The translations under genes and the position numbers were made by a program. The notes under the pieces are model-generated. The model searched no databases and was not told where the DNA came from. It saw only the letters and a program-made list of their open reading frames with translations. From Dallia pectoralis (lineage: Eukaryota > Chordata > Actinopteri > Esociformes > Umbridae), in the NCBI GenBank assembly GCA_029465975.1, contig CM055742.1:6730099-6794098 (forward strand): DNA of 64,000 bases, given 5' to 3'. Positions 40,901 to 53,356 of the stretch are shown in pieces (position 1 is the first letter of the stretch; each line of letters opens with the position of its first letter).

Positions 40901-43205
40901 TGGTATAGAAGCTCTAGTTGATTTCATTCCTCGATGACGGTGAATTAATTCTCAATGACATGTGGCCAGATCTTCTCAGGTCTTCTGGTGAACCTGCCCA
41001 GTATAATGGCATGGCTGGCCTGGCTGAAGTACCTCAGTATTCCTGGCTATGGACTAGCGGTGAGAACCTCTGCCCCCTCAATCGATCGGACTCTCGTTTG
41101 TCGAGATCGTTTTTTTCTAAGTGCACTTCCACGTCTTTGACTAGGCACTGGAGATCAACGAGTTTGTGGGACTGCGGTTCTGTGAGAACTCCACCACATC
41201 AGCCGGAACCGGCGTAATGACCAACTGCACTGTGAATGTTCCCGGGAGAACGTGAGTGAGAGACACACTTCGGCACAGAAACCGTGATTAGTTTTCGGCT
41301 ACTGTCCACATGTAATCTAGTGGGTTATGCCATGTAAACTCAAGACGGGGCACCGTGAACTCCTTCTATTGAGGAAGTCCCGGCAGTGCTGTGGATCTGT
41401 GGTATTCAAATCTGCCCCACAAAGCCAGTTCCACTCCCATTTGTTTAATTAAAACCCCCTAATCAGAGACTTATTCAGACCCGTGACACCTGGTGGGTGA
41501 CATTAATGGTAAAACAGGTGGCAAAATCCCTGACTTGTAGAGGGTTGCAATGTAATAATGTCATGGAACTGGCTTCAAGCGGTAGGCGAAGTATCGGTTT
41601 AGTGTTCATTTGCTACATGTTCATTATTATTAATATTGTTACTAAAATAAAAATGTGTACAGTTGGGGGTTGAGAACCGGGGCTGGGAATTACTGGTTTG
41701 CAGTACATCTAATTTCAGGTAGTGCACGTTGTAGCAAAACGTTTTAGTCCAACATGTTTATTGATTACAAAGAACGGTACATAACAATGACTTCTACCTC
41801 TCCAAAAACAGAAGGTATGCGAAGGCTTTCAGAAATTATTCAGAACCCTTAACATTTTTTATATCTAATTGTACGTAGGTGTTCAGACGCTTTGCCATGA
41901 CACTTCATACTGTCTTCTGAGCATCCTTGTGACGTCTCTAGAACTAAAACTGAGTTGATCCTTGGCAAATTTGAGTCAAGACTTAAAGGCATACATCTAT
42001 TAAGCTCCCATGTGCATGTTGTGGTGGAAATGACCACTTTAATACTCTTCTGGGTTAGGATTCCAGAGACAACTATTCTGTTTATTATATAATCTTACAG
42101 AACATTACGTCTCCTATAAGACTGAGAAATACACGTCCAGTCTATTTGACCAAACATGAACCTCTGACCCGAATCAAAAGTATCCTTCTCTTAAACAGGA
42201 TTTAACAGGAAGGCAGTTGGTCAGTTTACAATGTCACACCCTCTGGTCCAGTCGCTATCTCCTTCTCACATTAATTTCTCTCTCTCCCCCTAGAGGCATG
42301 GCAAGGTAATTGTAAATTAACTACAACCCCCACAATTGACTATTCCTCTACTACTATGAGTTGACTTATCTTAAACATTATCTACCCATTCCTTACTGAG
42401 TGATCTAAAATGATCTATAACAACGTCAGAGCAAAACCCAAGCTTTTAAGGTAAGGAACACTTCGTAGACATCTGAGAGAATCTTATGGCGCTTTTCCAC
42501 TACACAGAACCAGCTCGACTCGACTCTGCTTTTTTGGTTTTCCACTGGGTAAAAGTTGTACCTGTACCTGCTTCCAGGTACTTTTTTTCGTACCACCTCA
42601 GGCGAGGTTCTGAGCGAGCTGAGGCGATACTAAAATGTGACGTGAAAACACGGCAGACTGCTGATTGGTCAGAGAATCGTCACTATTCACTGCATCATCA
42701 TTGCACGTGCCAGATGTAGTATCCTGAGTAATCCCACCATTTTTAAATAGTTTGGCCAGAGATTGCGTGAGAGCTGTACATATTATCCATTACGAATACT
42801 ATGGCAAACTGAAAGAACACGATGATGGTGTTGTGTGAAGACGTATTGGGGCGAAAAAACCCTCGCCATATAAAACAACCGGATGTGAAGGGGTCTGAAT
42901 ATTTCCAGAAGGCTCAATGTGCCGGAACAATTAAAACAAACAGTTCTTATTGGACACGTTTAGCTCATAGTTACACTCTGTTTCAATACAACATAAGCCA
43001 TAATATGAATCACAATGGGTCTGCTTTGGGTGACTCTTTGATCCTCTGCCATTCCAGGTGCACAGGGGAACAACAACTGGACTATCTGGGGATTGGTTAC
43101 ACCAGATGGGCCCTATGGCAGAACCACGTCGCCATGGCAATAATGACACTCATTTTCCTGATCATCGCCTATCTGAAGTTGAGATTTATTAGGAAGTTCA
43201 CATAG
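25953..43205 (+). CDS. abcg2: ABC half-transporter ABCG2 (breast cancer resistance protein)
   Basis: Coding exons: 25953-26197, 27055-27114, 27271-27385, 33537-33689, 35933-36090, 36225-36376, 36486-36584, 37338-37588, 38797-38879, 39573-39662, 40121-40245, 40551-40705, 40970-41059, 41145-41251, 43058-43205; 676 aa. ABCG2 dimerises in the plasma membrane and exports urate, porphyrins and many drugs. The N-terminal nucleotide-binding domain has Walker A GPTGSGKSS, signature ISGGERKR, Walker B LFLDEPTTGLD and H-loop SIHQPRYS. Six membrane segments follow. The drug-pocket helix FFITTNQCFS and the Arg equivalent to human R482 (TLRTIP) are kept. The last loop keeps three cysteines (FCENST, TNC, TCTG) and glycosylation sites. 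Fifteen coding exons match human. The second ATG at 25989 (MTEDISST, A at -3) has better context and gives 664 aa. Which teleost abcg2 paralogue this is remains open. Confidence 0.96.
26229..26356. repeat. CA-rich microsatellite in abcg2 intron
   Basis: Degenerate (CA)n tracts interrupted by TCA and CG steps, about 30 bp after the first coding exon's donor. Confidence 0.75.
27481..33405. repeat. 5.9-kb 31-bp minisatellite with inverted islands, in abcg2 intron
   Basis: About 190 head-to-tail copies of a 31-bp unit, roughly GATCAGAATG + CCAGCACTGAACAGAACATAA. Recurrent variants are GCCAGC/GCTAGC, CTGAAC/CTAAAC, AACATAAG/AATATAAG and CAGAAT/CACAAT. Four 54-bp segments at 28811-28864, 29369-29422, 30113-30166 and 31601-31654 are the reverse complement of about 1.7 units. 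Decayed or rearranged versions lie at about 31880-31912 and 32388-32486. The array fills nearly all of the intron between coding exons 3 and 4, which splits the nucleotide-binding domain. Confidence 0.98.
34014..35663 (-). mobile_element. 5'-truncated L2-type LINE remnant with RT, in abcg2 intron
   Basis: On the minus strand an ORF of 405 codons (35472-34255) carries reverse transcriptase motifs: NNYRPVSLLSFLSKTLERVV, AFDTVNHQ, GVPQGSVLGPLLF, YADDTQLFF and NLGVTLDNSLSF. It ends with a WWNNSTLEIRSSDSLPIFKK tail. The fingers part between ADQLL and AFDTVNH is missing, an internal deletion of roughly 50 codons. An upstream piece (35663-35394; SNPKKLFSTFSTLL, AETFLPTF) belongs to the same protein but in another frame, so there is a frameshift near 35480. 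The 3' end has the widespread fish sequence TTAGCAGACGCTCTTATCCA at about 34030. Inactive copy. Confidence 0.9.
41820..42480 (+). mobile_element. Decayed Tc1-like transposon in last abcg2 intron
   Basis: AGAAATTATTCAGAACCCTT and GTTCAGACGCTTTGCCATGA resemble Tc1-like end regions. Further on, GTCAGAGCAAAACCCAAGCT and CGTAGACATCTGAGAG at 42427-42480 resemble the start of a transposase gene. The middle is foreign or rearranged. No open frame. Confidence 0.55.
42486..42800 (+). mobile_element. Non-autonomous DNA transposon fragment
   Basis: GGCGCTTTTCCACTACACAG at the start, a CAGGTACTTTTTTTCGTACC palindrome and CTGATTGGTCAGAGAATCGT inside, as in a dispersed teleost element. Superfamily not certain. 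It directly follows the Tc1-like remnant. Confidence 0.5.
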
Positions 43206-45342
43206 ACGGTCTCTTAGTCGGCCTCACATTACCCCTGCTCTGGTTACCATGCTGACATTAAGCCAACTGTTACTTTCCCACTACATTTTCTATGCCACTA
43301 AGGGGGTGTGCCAGTGGCTGCACTAAGACACATGCAGTGTGTCCAATTCGATTCCACAGAGGGCCTAGTTCATGCAGGTTTTTGGCTACCTTTAAATTAG
43401 TTCAGCCCTGAACAACCAGGTCAGGGTAGAACCGGACCAATTAGTGAACTAATTAATCAATTACAAGGTGAGAGCAAAAACCTGTTGACAATTGGCCCTC
43501 CATAGGATTGACACCTGTGCATTAAAGGAATAGTTTAACCAAATTGGGCATCAACAGATCGACTTAATTTGGCTCAAACTGTTGTCTATGAATGAATCAA
43601 CATTTTCAATGATTCTCATTGTTCTGCTGTTGGGGTTTATGAGTTGTGAAGATTTTGTGTAATCTGTCCATTTGGGCACAATACTATAATGCCTTAGTAG
43701 TACGTATTTCTGTTTATTTTTTTTCTATTGATTGTGTAATTGCATTTACAGTGAACTATATTTAGATGAAGTAAGTGTTATTTTATAATAAGTGAATTGT
43801 CAATATTAGAATTCACTATCGTCAATGTCTTTTTGTGTAATCAGCGAATGTCTGAAGATTTGTCGCCTTGATTGCATTTTTGTCTATGCTAGAATTTGAA
43901 AAGACACTTTTATTAAACTGTTGCTGTCATTTTGTGAGTGGTCAATTTTGTACAAACTGACTGTGTATAATTCACTCCCCCAACTGACAACATGCTTGAG
44001 GTGATGTTCTAAGAAAGGCCTCGTCCTGCCTCTAGAACATTACGCCCAAATGTTTATATTTATGAGGGATATTTTAGTAACTCTTGAGATGAATGAGGAG
44101 GTGTCTCTTTCCACTGTCAAACAGGCATATCCACTTTTGCAGGTCCATTAACTAACAAATACATGACTAGTAGGTTATGAATCATCTGAGGTGTCTGCAA
44201 ACACTGTGTGTGACCTCCTGGATGTAGACTTATGTATAACACACATCGCTTTAGCATCACCATTACATTTTTATTTTTCACTATAAAATATGTAACTGAG
44301 GAAAAAAGTAGGAAATTATGCACTACAAAATACTGCAAGGCACTGTACATAATACAATAAACATTGGTTTCCTATGAACCTAGATGCACTCCAAATCGAA
44401 GTTTGTTTTCAGGTTATAATATGTCTCATGTACATTTCTGAAAGTTACAATATGTAAATGTTTATAATCGTACAAGTTAATGAAGTGATTAAAATTATCA
44501 TCACATGATGTGCCAGACAATCTACATTAAATTACAGAAAGACAAACTGCAAACCATCAATTGGAGACAACTTTGTGTATCGTAAAATGTCTGGAAGTTT
44601 GTGCATGCTTGCATGCAAGGTATCAAAAAACCAAAAGCTATTGAGCTATGTGGCTGCACTAGAAAATCCCAAAAATGAAGAGTATTCTTAGAATAGCAAT
44701 ATATGGAAATAGCTTGGAGGCAAATAATCGCATTTGAAGAACATGTATTCAATTCCTCATTGTGTAGCCTTCATTATGTTTGCCCTTTCATTTTTAACAC
44801 TACAATCTTGTGCAAATATAATATCGTGTCGCTTGCCTGAAAGCATGTACCATCTTTATGGTGGAGTACATTGGAATGTATATCAATGTATACTCAATCT
44901 TGCACTTTCAGTGCATTTGAATTGCTGAGGTGCTGTGTGCTTGACTTTGCTGTCAAGGAACCATATGTGTGAAGATGTGGTTATGAATGCAAAATACAGT
45001 GTGTGATAAATGAGTCTTAGCCGTAATATAGTGTACCATCACAAAAGCAATACACAAAGTGAAAGGATATCTACTTAAAGTATTTGTTCAACAATTAATT
45101 GTGCCATGACTAATGAATACATTGTGTATAAAACCTCACAAAACTGTCCTTTAACGCTACCCGTTCTGTTTGGCCAATCTCGGGATGGTCAAAACCTTTT
45201 ATAAAATGTGCTTGGGTAACAGAATCCTCCAATGAGGACACATTGTGGAAATTCAAAAGACATCAGTAGGGATTTGTACCGTTTAAAACAGAGCACTGAA
45301 ATGTCCCTTTTTCAATATTATAGCTAATTAGTAGGCAGACTA
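43206..45342. other. 3' UTRs and gap between convergent abcg2 and pkd2
   Basis: abcg2 (plus) and pkd2 (minus) end toward each other here. ATTAAA at 43912-43917 is a candidate abcg2 polyadenylation signal. On the minus strand AATAAA at about 44271 could serve pkd2. No other gene is seen. Confidence 0.5.
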
Positions 45343-47115
45343 TCACACGTGGCCACTCCCATTACCTGACGCATCCAGGCCGTCAGTGGACAGCGAGGAG
45401 GAGGGGCGGGCACTGCGCGGGTGTGGCTGGGCTGCTGGACCAATGGGAGTAGTTGGCTGGTGATGGCTGACCTGTGAGACGGTGTCATCTGACTCCCAGC
45501 GCTCCAACTCTTCCCTTACCAGCCTCTCCATCTGCTCCCTGTGGGCGTCTGAATCCCGGCCCTGTCGCTCATCCTAGAGAGGGACGGAAGGACCATGAAT
45601 CAGAGTCCTGCACGGGTCCATTTTTGGAGACCCGCCCGTACCCGCAAAGTTCAGCACCAGATCCGACCCGTCACCCGTGATAATATCAAAATTAAATCCG
45701 CACCCGCCCAGACCCGTTAATATTTGGCCCGTTACCCGACCCGTGCCCGCGATAGTTTTATTTTTTTAAGCTCTGGAAAAGTCTCTCTCACTCGCAGCGC
45801 TCGATGCTGGGATGGAGAGAACATTCGCATGCTCCTTCCACCACAACAAAACATCGAAAGGATGCCCCTTGGGTGGCTTAAATTCTATATATGCATAGAC
45901 CTAGTCCTCGGGCGGCGCAGTGGTGGTGACGTGATGGGTCTGGTCAAATGTCATACCGTTGAGGAAGGAAAGAATGTTCCTTCTGTCTTACCTCATGCAC
46001 CCCATCCAGCAGTCTTCCCAAAGCATCTCTTCGCTTGAGTTTGGCTCTCTCCATGACTTCCAGCTTCACAATCACGGCATCGATCTTGGACACTATACTG
46101 CCAATGGAGTGCTCCATCCGGTCCACGCGTCGCACCAACCTATTACGTAACGCAACCAGCATGCTAATAAGACAACCAGCACGCTTATAACACAACCAGT
46201 ATGCTAACAATACAACCAGTATGCTAGCAACACAACCAGTATGCTACCAACACAACCAGTATGCTAACAACACAACTAGCATGCTAACAACGCAACCAGC
46301 ATGCTAGCAACACAACCAGTATGCTAGCAACGCAACCAGCATGCTAGTACACAACTACCAAGCTAGCAATAAGACATTTATTGCATACATTAGTTCTTCC
46401 AGGATTCTGCTCAGAATCTTTTTTGATGCAAGCTAAATAGCTTGTCTTTGCTGAGGGCAATTGGTCTATGTTGTGTGGTTCCAAAAAAATTCTGACACAT
46501 AGAGAAGTTTGTTCCGTAAATGTGTGGCGAATGGTTGGTTAGCGGACTCTGAACTGAGCTCTACTCCAGCTGGCATGTGCTGGTTAAGCAAGCAGCGTGA
46601 AATGAGTGGGATGTTAAAAAAGTCGGCAAGGCCATAATGGCAAATTGGACACAAAAAAAGTATCTGGTGTGAGTACAAAAACACAAAACAACAACTTCGC
46701 ACGTTAGGAGGGAATAACATTTCTACTAGATACATCCCATGTTAAAAGCCAAACATTTAAACAGCAAGGTACAGCTTGTTTAGGTGTAATGAAATCCAAC
46801 CTACACTTGGAACTCCTCGTAGGACACGCCTCCAGAGCTGCTGCCGCGGCGACGGGAGCTGTGGCCGCTGTCCTCATCGTCGTCCTCCTCTGAGTCATCC
46901 TGGCTACGGGGGAAGCTCCGCCCACTGGTGGGTCTAGGCAATGTGCTGCGCTCCAGATCCAAGTCCTCCTGGCATGTGTACAGAGACACACTGAACATCC
47001 GCAAACTTGTCTGTCAGTGTGTGCGTGACACAGGTTGAACCGTGCATGTGGGAGCCAGCATTGCCAACGGAGATGAAAAACCTGGAAAATCATTCCAGTC
47101 CCTAGGAAATAGGCT

Positions 47116-47152
<37 letters not shown>

Positions 47153-48499
47153 CTGTGTGTGTGTGTGTGCGTGTGTGCGTGCGTGCGCGTGCGCGTGTGT
47201 GCGTGCGTGTGCGTGCGTGTGTGCGTGTGTGTGTATGTGTGCGTGCGTGCGCGTGTGTGTGCGTGCGTGTGTGTGTCCACCCACTCTTTCTTTCTCTAGG
47301 TCGTCCCTCATCTGTTGGTGCTCATGTTCAGTCAGCTCCTGGTCCCCGTCATGATCATATTTCGCAAAAACGGCCTCGATCTCTGCGTCCGTGTGGCCCT
47401 TCCTGACCACAAATATCAACATGCACACAGATTTAGCTACTGCTTTCACACCACGTGTTTTAAATGCATTTCTCTATGTCTGTATAAATAAAATAAATCG
47501 AATTTTGAGGTTTTATATGGCCCATGTTCTACTCAGGCACTGCAGCAGTCACCCTTTGAGGTCCTGGCGGAGTTCGTCAAAGTTGAGTTTGCCTCCGGCC
47601 TGGCGCAGACTGTATGAGATGTCGTCCACAGTGGTCTTCTTCAGTCTCAGCTTCATTAAAGCTTTGTTACAGCCCTGCCGTACAGAAACACCATTTAGAC
47701 CAACTCCAATCCAACCAAGGATATTTAGCAAAACTGAGGTAAACGTTGTCATTTTCATTGTGCAATTAGACACGAATCATCAGATGCCTCATCATAAAAA
47801 CTTCTCAGCAGTTGGGAATCGGTGAAAGATCAGGAAGTTACTAAATCTCAACGAGCCGTTCTGCGTCGTATCACACTTGCTCGCTCAACCTGAATGTTTT
47901 TACTGGTACTTATGTGCTGAGAAGAACACAATCCCCAGCATACAACCCTGAGTAGGCTTGCAGACACTCTACTAACCACACAAGGGCGCTAGAGAGTGGA
48001 GGGATATGGCAGCCCTGTTATCTGCCACACCAGGAAGCACTGGGGCAAAGAATAATAGCCAATGCTGGATGCCTGGGCATCATTGCTATGCCACAACCAG
48101 GATTAAAACACTGGTTCTTAATGGTGCAGCTCTACTGTAAACATTTACTTAGAGACCCACTACCTCGATCTAAATAATATTCAACAATCCTTGAACTTAC
48201 ATTAACTTGAATCTTTTTCAATGTTATAAACATTTCATTTCTGTAATTCAAGACAGCTCTAGGGTTGTTTGAAAAAAGAAAGAGGCTCAGCTACTCTGTC
48301 GTATCATGGCAACAAGGATGTGGAAATGTCATGACACACCGACTGACCTTTTTAATGAGGTCCGTCATCTCCATCTCAGACTTCTGCTGGGACATGTCCG
48401 CTTTCACCTCAGTGTACGTGTCATTAATAATGGCCAGGAACATATTCTACAGGAGGGTGGAGGCGCAAGACAGAGCAATGTGTTAGGCGTCAGCGGCAC

Positions 48500-48535
<36 letters not shown>

Positions 48536-51500
48536 CATCCTTGTCAATTACAGCACCGCCAACAGTGTGCTGCTCACCATGAGAATGAAGAAGATGAAGA
48601 AGACGAAGGTGACGAAGTAGACAGGTCCCAAGACGGGATTGGCCTCTTGGATCTCGGAGAACTCAAAGTCGCCGAGGATGATGCGGAACTGAGTGAAACT
48701 GCGGCGACAAGGAGACAACCATCAGACGGATAAAATAAAGAATGGAGTAGGCGTTACAGTCGGTCAGAAAACGACATATTTTACCCATCTTAAGAGCCAC
48801 TGTTTCACTTACATGCAGGCTTGGAAGGTACTGAAGTCGTTGACCTGGGTGCCAAAGACCAGGTAGGCCAGCTGAGCGTACGCCAGGAAGATAATAAAGA
48901 ACATGATGGCGAAGCCAGTGAGGTCCTTGGCACAGCGAGACATGGTGTTGGACAGTTGGCTCATGGTCTTATTGAAGTTGATGAACTTAAAAAGCTGCCG
49001 ACAGAAGAGAACTAGTCAGAATCCATGTTAGAGTTCCTGTGACTTGGTGTTACATAAATCAATTTATTTTGTGTCGAGTTTTCCGATATGCGAGCATACT
49101 TCAGCTTCAGAGATAGAAGAACGCAATGCCTGGTTCAAGCCCTGTTCCGAGAACAGTTATTTATTCTATTAAAAGTTCACCCGGACCACAGCTAGAAGAG
49201 AACGGTCCACTCCAGAGCCTGCTTCCTCTCAAGGTTTCTTTCTAAAATTGACCCATCGAGGAGTTTCAAGCTGGGTATTTGTAAAAGCACTTTTTGACAA
49301 GGGTTGTTGTAAAACAGCTTCATTAAATACGTTTCCAGTCCTTACCTTTACCCAGGAGAAGAAGACGATGACGGCAGCCACATTGTTGAACGTGACCTGG
49401 AGGTGTGCAAGAGGCTCAAAGTTGGAGTGGGCGCCATGGTTCTCCAGAAGGTCTTTCAACCGATTGCTCACCATGGACGTTCTGGTGATGTTAATGATTA
49501 TGGCGGAAACACTCAACTGGAAATAGATGGAGAAGCGGAGGGCATGTGGGAAACTCAACACAACCATGTTGAGATAACCAAAAACCTTTTCACTTAATAT
49601 CAATGTCAATACTAGACAATCACTTACATACTCATGGATTATGTCATTATAATGTGTTTGACTAGTTCCAAGTGCTAATGTGGATATAGAAATAAAGACC
49701 CTCTTTACATGTGTGCTAATGTGGAGATAGAAATGGAAACCCTCTTTACTTGTGTATTTGCCAGAGACTGCAAGGGCGTCAGGAAATGACAGAGACCCCG
49801 TCAAACATGAGCATGCAAACAGGTGTTTTATTCATTAGCATATTCTATCTGGAAGGCCCAATCAGGAAGTGGGATAGGTACATACCACAACGATGAGAAC
49901 GTCTAGACAGTTCCACATGCTCTTGAAGTAGCGCAGACGGTGGATGCGTATCTCCAGGGCCTCCTCCACCACATAATACACGATGAAAAGGCAGAAGGCC
50001 ACTTCGCAAACGCCAACAAAGTAGTCCCAACTTGCCGTGTAGCGAATCAGACGCACCGTCTGGAACTGCCAGGAAGTCACGATGCCCCCTGTGGCAGGGA
50101 ATTCCACCAGCAACCTGAAACATTCAATTCCGCTTAATTTATCTCCACAGATCATAGAGATGGAGACAAGTAATCAGAAAAGGCTGGACTGAATTGACGA
50201 GGTATTCTGCATTCAGCCTTTATGTCGGAGCAAGTTTAGAGATTATTCCGAGGTGACCGAATAACCTACTTTGATGAAAATTGTGTGTCGACTTATGTAA
50301 ACAGTTCCACAATAATTTATTGCCAGCATATACATTTCCCTTAACCAGGATAACATCACATATAACCCCTACAAAAACACATCCCCTGTGTAGTAAATAT
50401 GTGATTAGTACACAACAATACCTGGCAATGCAGAAGAGGTTGATGTTGCCGTTGTACACAGAGAAGTCTAGGAAGACGGCTCTGGTTCCTCTGTCCAGCC
50501 ACAGCTGTTGTTTGAGGGAGCGGATCTGTCCGGCTGACTCCTCCCGTGTTCGGGACAGATCCTGGTAATAGCCCCCACCTCTGTAGGTAGCCACCTGGCC
50601 CCAGTGAGCACTCCCATTCAGACAGCCCTGCTCCGTGTACACCCACCTGAAAGACATGATGAGTGCGACTCGTCAGAGCCCTGCTAGAACCGCTCGGCCC
50701 CCGGTGTTGACTGGGAATCGGCCCGTAGTGAGCTACATGCTTTTACGGTGTGGAATGAACAACGCTCTCACATGAATACCGATATAATTACATATGCTGT
50801 GACTGTTGTTTTAATTTGCAGTGTTCTGCCTTTCTATATTGACAGGTCCATATGGTAGCTTTCCTATTCGTGTTAAATATGCAGTGCTTTTCAATCTTTT
50901 AAACGAAAGGTTGTGGATCTTTATTGTACGTACGCAGTTCCATTCTTGGGCCCAAAGGGGGCGGTGTCCTCGTTGCCTGTGGTGTACATGTTGTAGCAGT
51001 CCTGCACCTCGTCCCTCAGGTCTCCGTGGACGGAGCATGACTCGTTGTGAACTTTGACCTGGCGTATGCGGGGCACTCCGAGGAGCAGGTTCTCGTAGTA
51101 GATCATGCTGCGGTTTTTGGGGAGACTCTGGTTGTCGTACCCCACCTCCCAGTACATACCGTTCAGGAAGGGACCTTCTGTGAACTGCGTGGTGGAGACA
51201 AATGTTTGGTTTGCAGACGGACGACTTCCACTGAAAGCTCTGCAGGCCTTTGAGGTAATTTGGGGCGTTTGAGTTTATGTTGCCAGTAGCTCAGTTCGTG
51301 TATTGTAGCGGAGGTGTCGGTTGAATTACTTACATGTAAACATGCAAACGGTAGAATACATTACAGTAGATCCTGTCATTTATGTCATTCTGACCACATG
51401 CAAAGTCTCATATAACCGGGCAACAGCCGTTTAATACACTGACCACTCTGTCACGATGAAACCACCAAGCACTGATGTGTTACCTTCCAAAATTCCCCCA

Positions 51501-53356
51501 TGTTCGAGAGGCTTCTGAAGGTGGCTGCGTCTCCCGGCGACAGGGGCGTGTCCAGGAAGAGCTGCGACATCACTTTCGTGTAGTAGTACATGTTGGAGCT
51601 TACCATCCCATAGGTCACTGTGAAACACAGGAGATGATGATGCAAGAACCTCTTTGGATAACGTTAGTGGACCTCTACCTGTACACTATACACTGCTATC
51701 AAATGCCATAACCGTATTTATTTTGCAATCTCCGTACTTTGTATGTCTATGAAAAATCTATACAGATGCTTATTTTACAGCCGCTTCCCGAACGACCCAC
51801 TCCTGGTAGGAAAACTGGCAAATTCTGATGCCGTCCAGCCACCTAGGAAATTACATCCTGATCCTCCCAAAACTCCATCCTGGCAAAGGAACCGTTTTTC
51901 TTAGCGGTGAAACTAGATTAATAGCAACTTTTATGGCTTTCATACCCTGCTGTGCCGCAAACCTATTCCCAAAACGTACACTGATGGCGATCAAACCCAA
52001 ACTCAAGTTCCTGGCTTTCGCTAGCCTTGGGAATCTGCAGCCAATGAAGTTTAGAGTTTGGATAATGACATTTCCCCAAGGGCAGCTGGTCAGCAGCTTA
52101 TGTTCTCCATGGAAAAATGAGTTGCTCCTGGCTTGGAAAAACAGGAACATACTTCATAGCACTGTTTAATCTGTCAAAAAAACAACAATGGGCCTTTATT
52201 GATATCCTAAAATTAGACTAATGTACTATTATTCCAGTCTAGTTACGATGGCTTACATTAGTAAGACAATTCGACAATTTATTTTGTAACAAAGTGAGGC
52301 CAACATTCATACTGATTTAGAACAATTATGCTCTAAATACATAATTCTCTGTGGGCAAACCTGCTGGGATTTGTAGTTTTCCGAGGTACACAAACACAAA
52401 CCTAGTCATGGATTGACAAAAAAAAACTCAAGGTAAAAACTTTCAAACGTGTTCTTTAAACCATCTAGAACTTGGTTTAATATAAGTTTGAGAAATGCGT
52501 GTGTGTGTCTGTGTGTTTGCGTACGTGTGTGTACTTACAGATACACAATGTGATGAGAAAGATGGTGTAGGTGACCATCTCTCTGAGGACGTTCTTCAGG
52601 TACCTCTCTCTGCTGCTGTCACGGTCTTCCATCAGCTGAGTTCCCCAGAGAACTGGAAACCATGTCAACACACATTTTAGTATCATTTCTAACCCCTCAA
52701 AACTCCTTTTGGATAACATCTACAGATGTGTGAATGTGCGTAAGACTGTGACGACCCCCACAGAGGTGTTTGGACCAGTGACCTGCGTCTATCTATAGGT
52801 TAAAGGGCATTAAGTACACTGCATGTTTTGTATATTGTCTTGACAGACCCCCTTGTTACATATGCTGCAGTTTGTTTACATGCAAGAGGCAACGTAAGTG
52901 TCACTAACCTCTTATTTTCTCCAGTATCTTCTTCCCACAGCTTCTTATCTCGTGTCTGTCTTGCTGCAGGGCATCTACAGTTGGCGTCGGGTACAATCCT
53001 CGATTGATGCGACTGCTGCTCCCTCCGGCCGTGTAACTCCCCAACCCGCTGCTGCAGCTGCTGCTGGAGGCCGTGGACACCGACCTTCTGCCCGGGCTCG
53101 CCGGTGGCCAATCGGCCTCCATCATCTCATCCTCGGCCTCGAACCCGGGGTTGTCCCTGCTCCAGGCTTGTCGCGAGGGGGGTGATGCGGTGCCAATCGC
53201 GTCCACGAGACCCAAGTCCTGGTGCTGAATATTTTCCATCTCGATGCCCTCGCTTGTGTCCAGTCTGTGCGGCAAGGAGACACCCGCGGTGCCCGTGGCG
53301 AACCTGCCAGGCTGGGTTTGCTGCGGTTGGTGGGACCTCACCCGGGTTGAGCTCAT
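45343..53356 (-). CDS. pkd2: Polycystin-2 (TRPP cation channel)
   Basis: Fifteen exons: 53356-52909, 52652-52539, 51617-51484, 51184-50934, 50646-50422, 50114-49886, 49516-49346, 48994-48813, 48698-48578, 48446-48348, 47674-47553, 47402-47285, 46968-46805, 46139-45992, 45573-45343; 918 aa (human 968, also 15 exons). Polycystin-2 is a calcium-permeable channel of primary cilia and ER that pairs with polycystin-1. The N-tail carries SRQAWSRDNPGFEAE. Six membrane segments flank the large extracellular TOP domain (YYENLLLGVPRIRQ, GTAWVYTE, several N-x-S/T sites). The pore has the filter LGD at 593-595 and is followed by NMFLAIINDTY. The C-tail holds an EF-hand loop (D715-E726, DHDGDQELTEHE), an acidic phospho-cluster (DDSEEDDDEDSGHSSRRR) and a coiled coil (RRVDRMEHSIGSIV). 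The N-terminal ciliary RVxP motif of mammals reads RVRS here. Confidence 0.97.
45601..45900. mobile_element. Fish DNA transposon fragment (hAT-like?) in last pkd2 intron
   Basis: GAGTCCTGCACGGGTCC, repeated (A)CCCG(C/A)CC words, then CTCACTCGCAGCGCTCGATG. This resembles the ends of hAT-type non-autonomous repeats in fish. It starts about 28 bp upstream of the final pkd2 exon on the coding strand, i.e. beside its acceptor. Confidence 0.5.
46147..46362. repeat. 20-bp tandem repeat in pkd2 intron
   Basis: About eleven copies of CACAACCAGTATGCTAGCAA with variants (GCATGC, TTATAA). It lies directly upstream, on the coding strand, of the penultimate pkd2 exon. Confidence 0.93.
47119..47278. repeat. 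(GT)n / (GTGC)n microsatellite beside pkd2 exon 12
   Basis: A 160-bp alternating purine-pyrimidine tract, starting as pure (GT)n and passing into GTGTGC/GCGTGC mixtures. It ends about six bases from the donor of pkd2 exon 12. Long Cys-Val or Thr-His ORFs here are artefacts. Confidence 0.98.
48504..48533. repeat. (GA)n microsatellite in pkd2 intron
   Basis: About 14 GA dinucleotides between pkd2 exons 9 and 10. Confidence 0.95.

Noticed and set aside
47119..47449. Several long Cys-Val or Thr-His ORFs on both strands
   Set aside because: They are translations of a dinucleotide microsatellite, not proteins.
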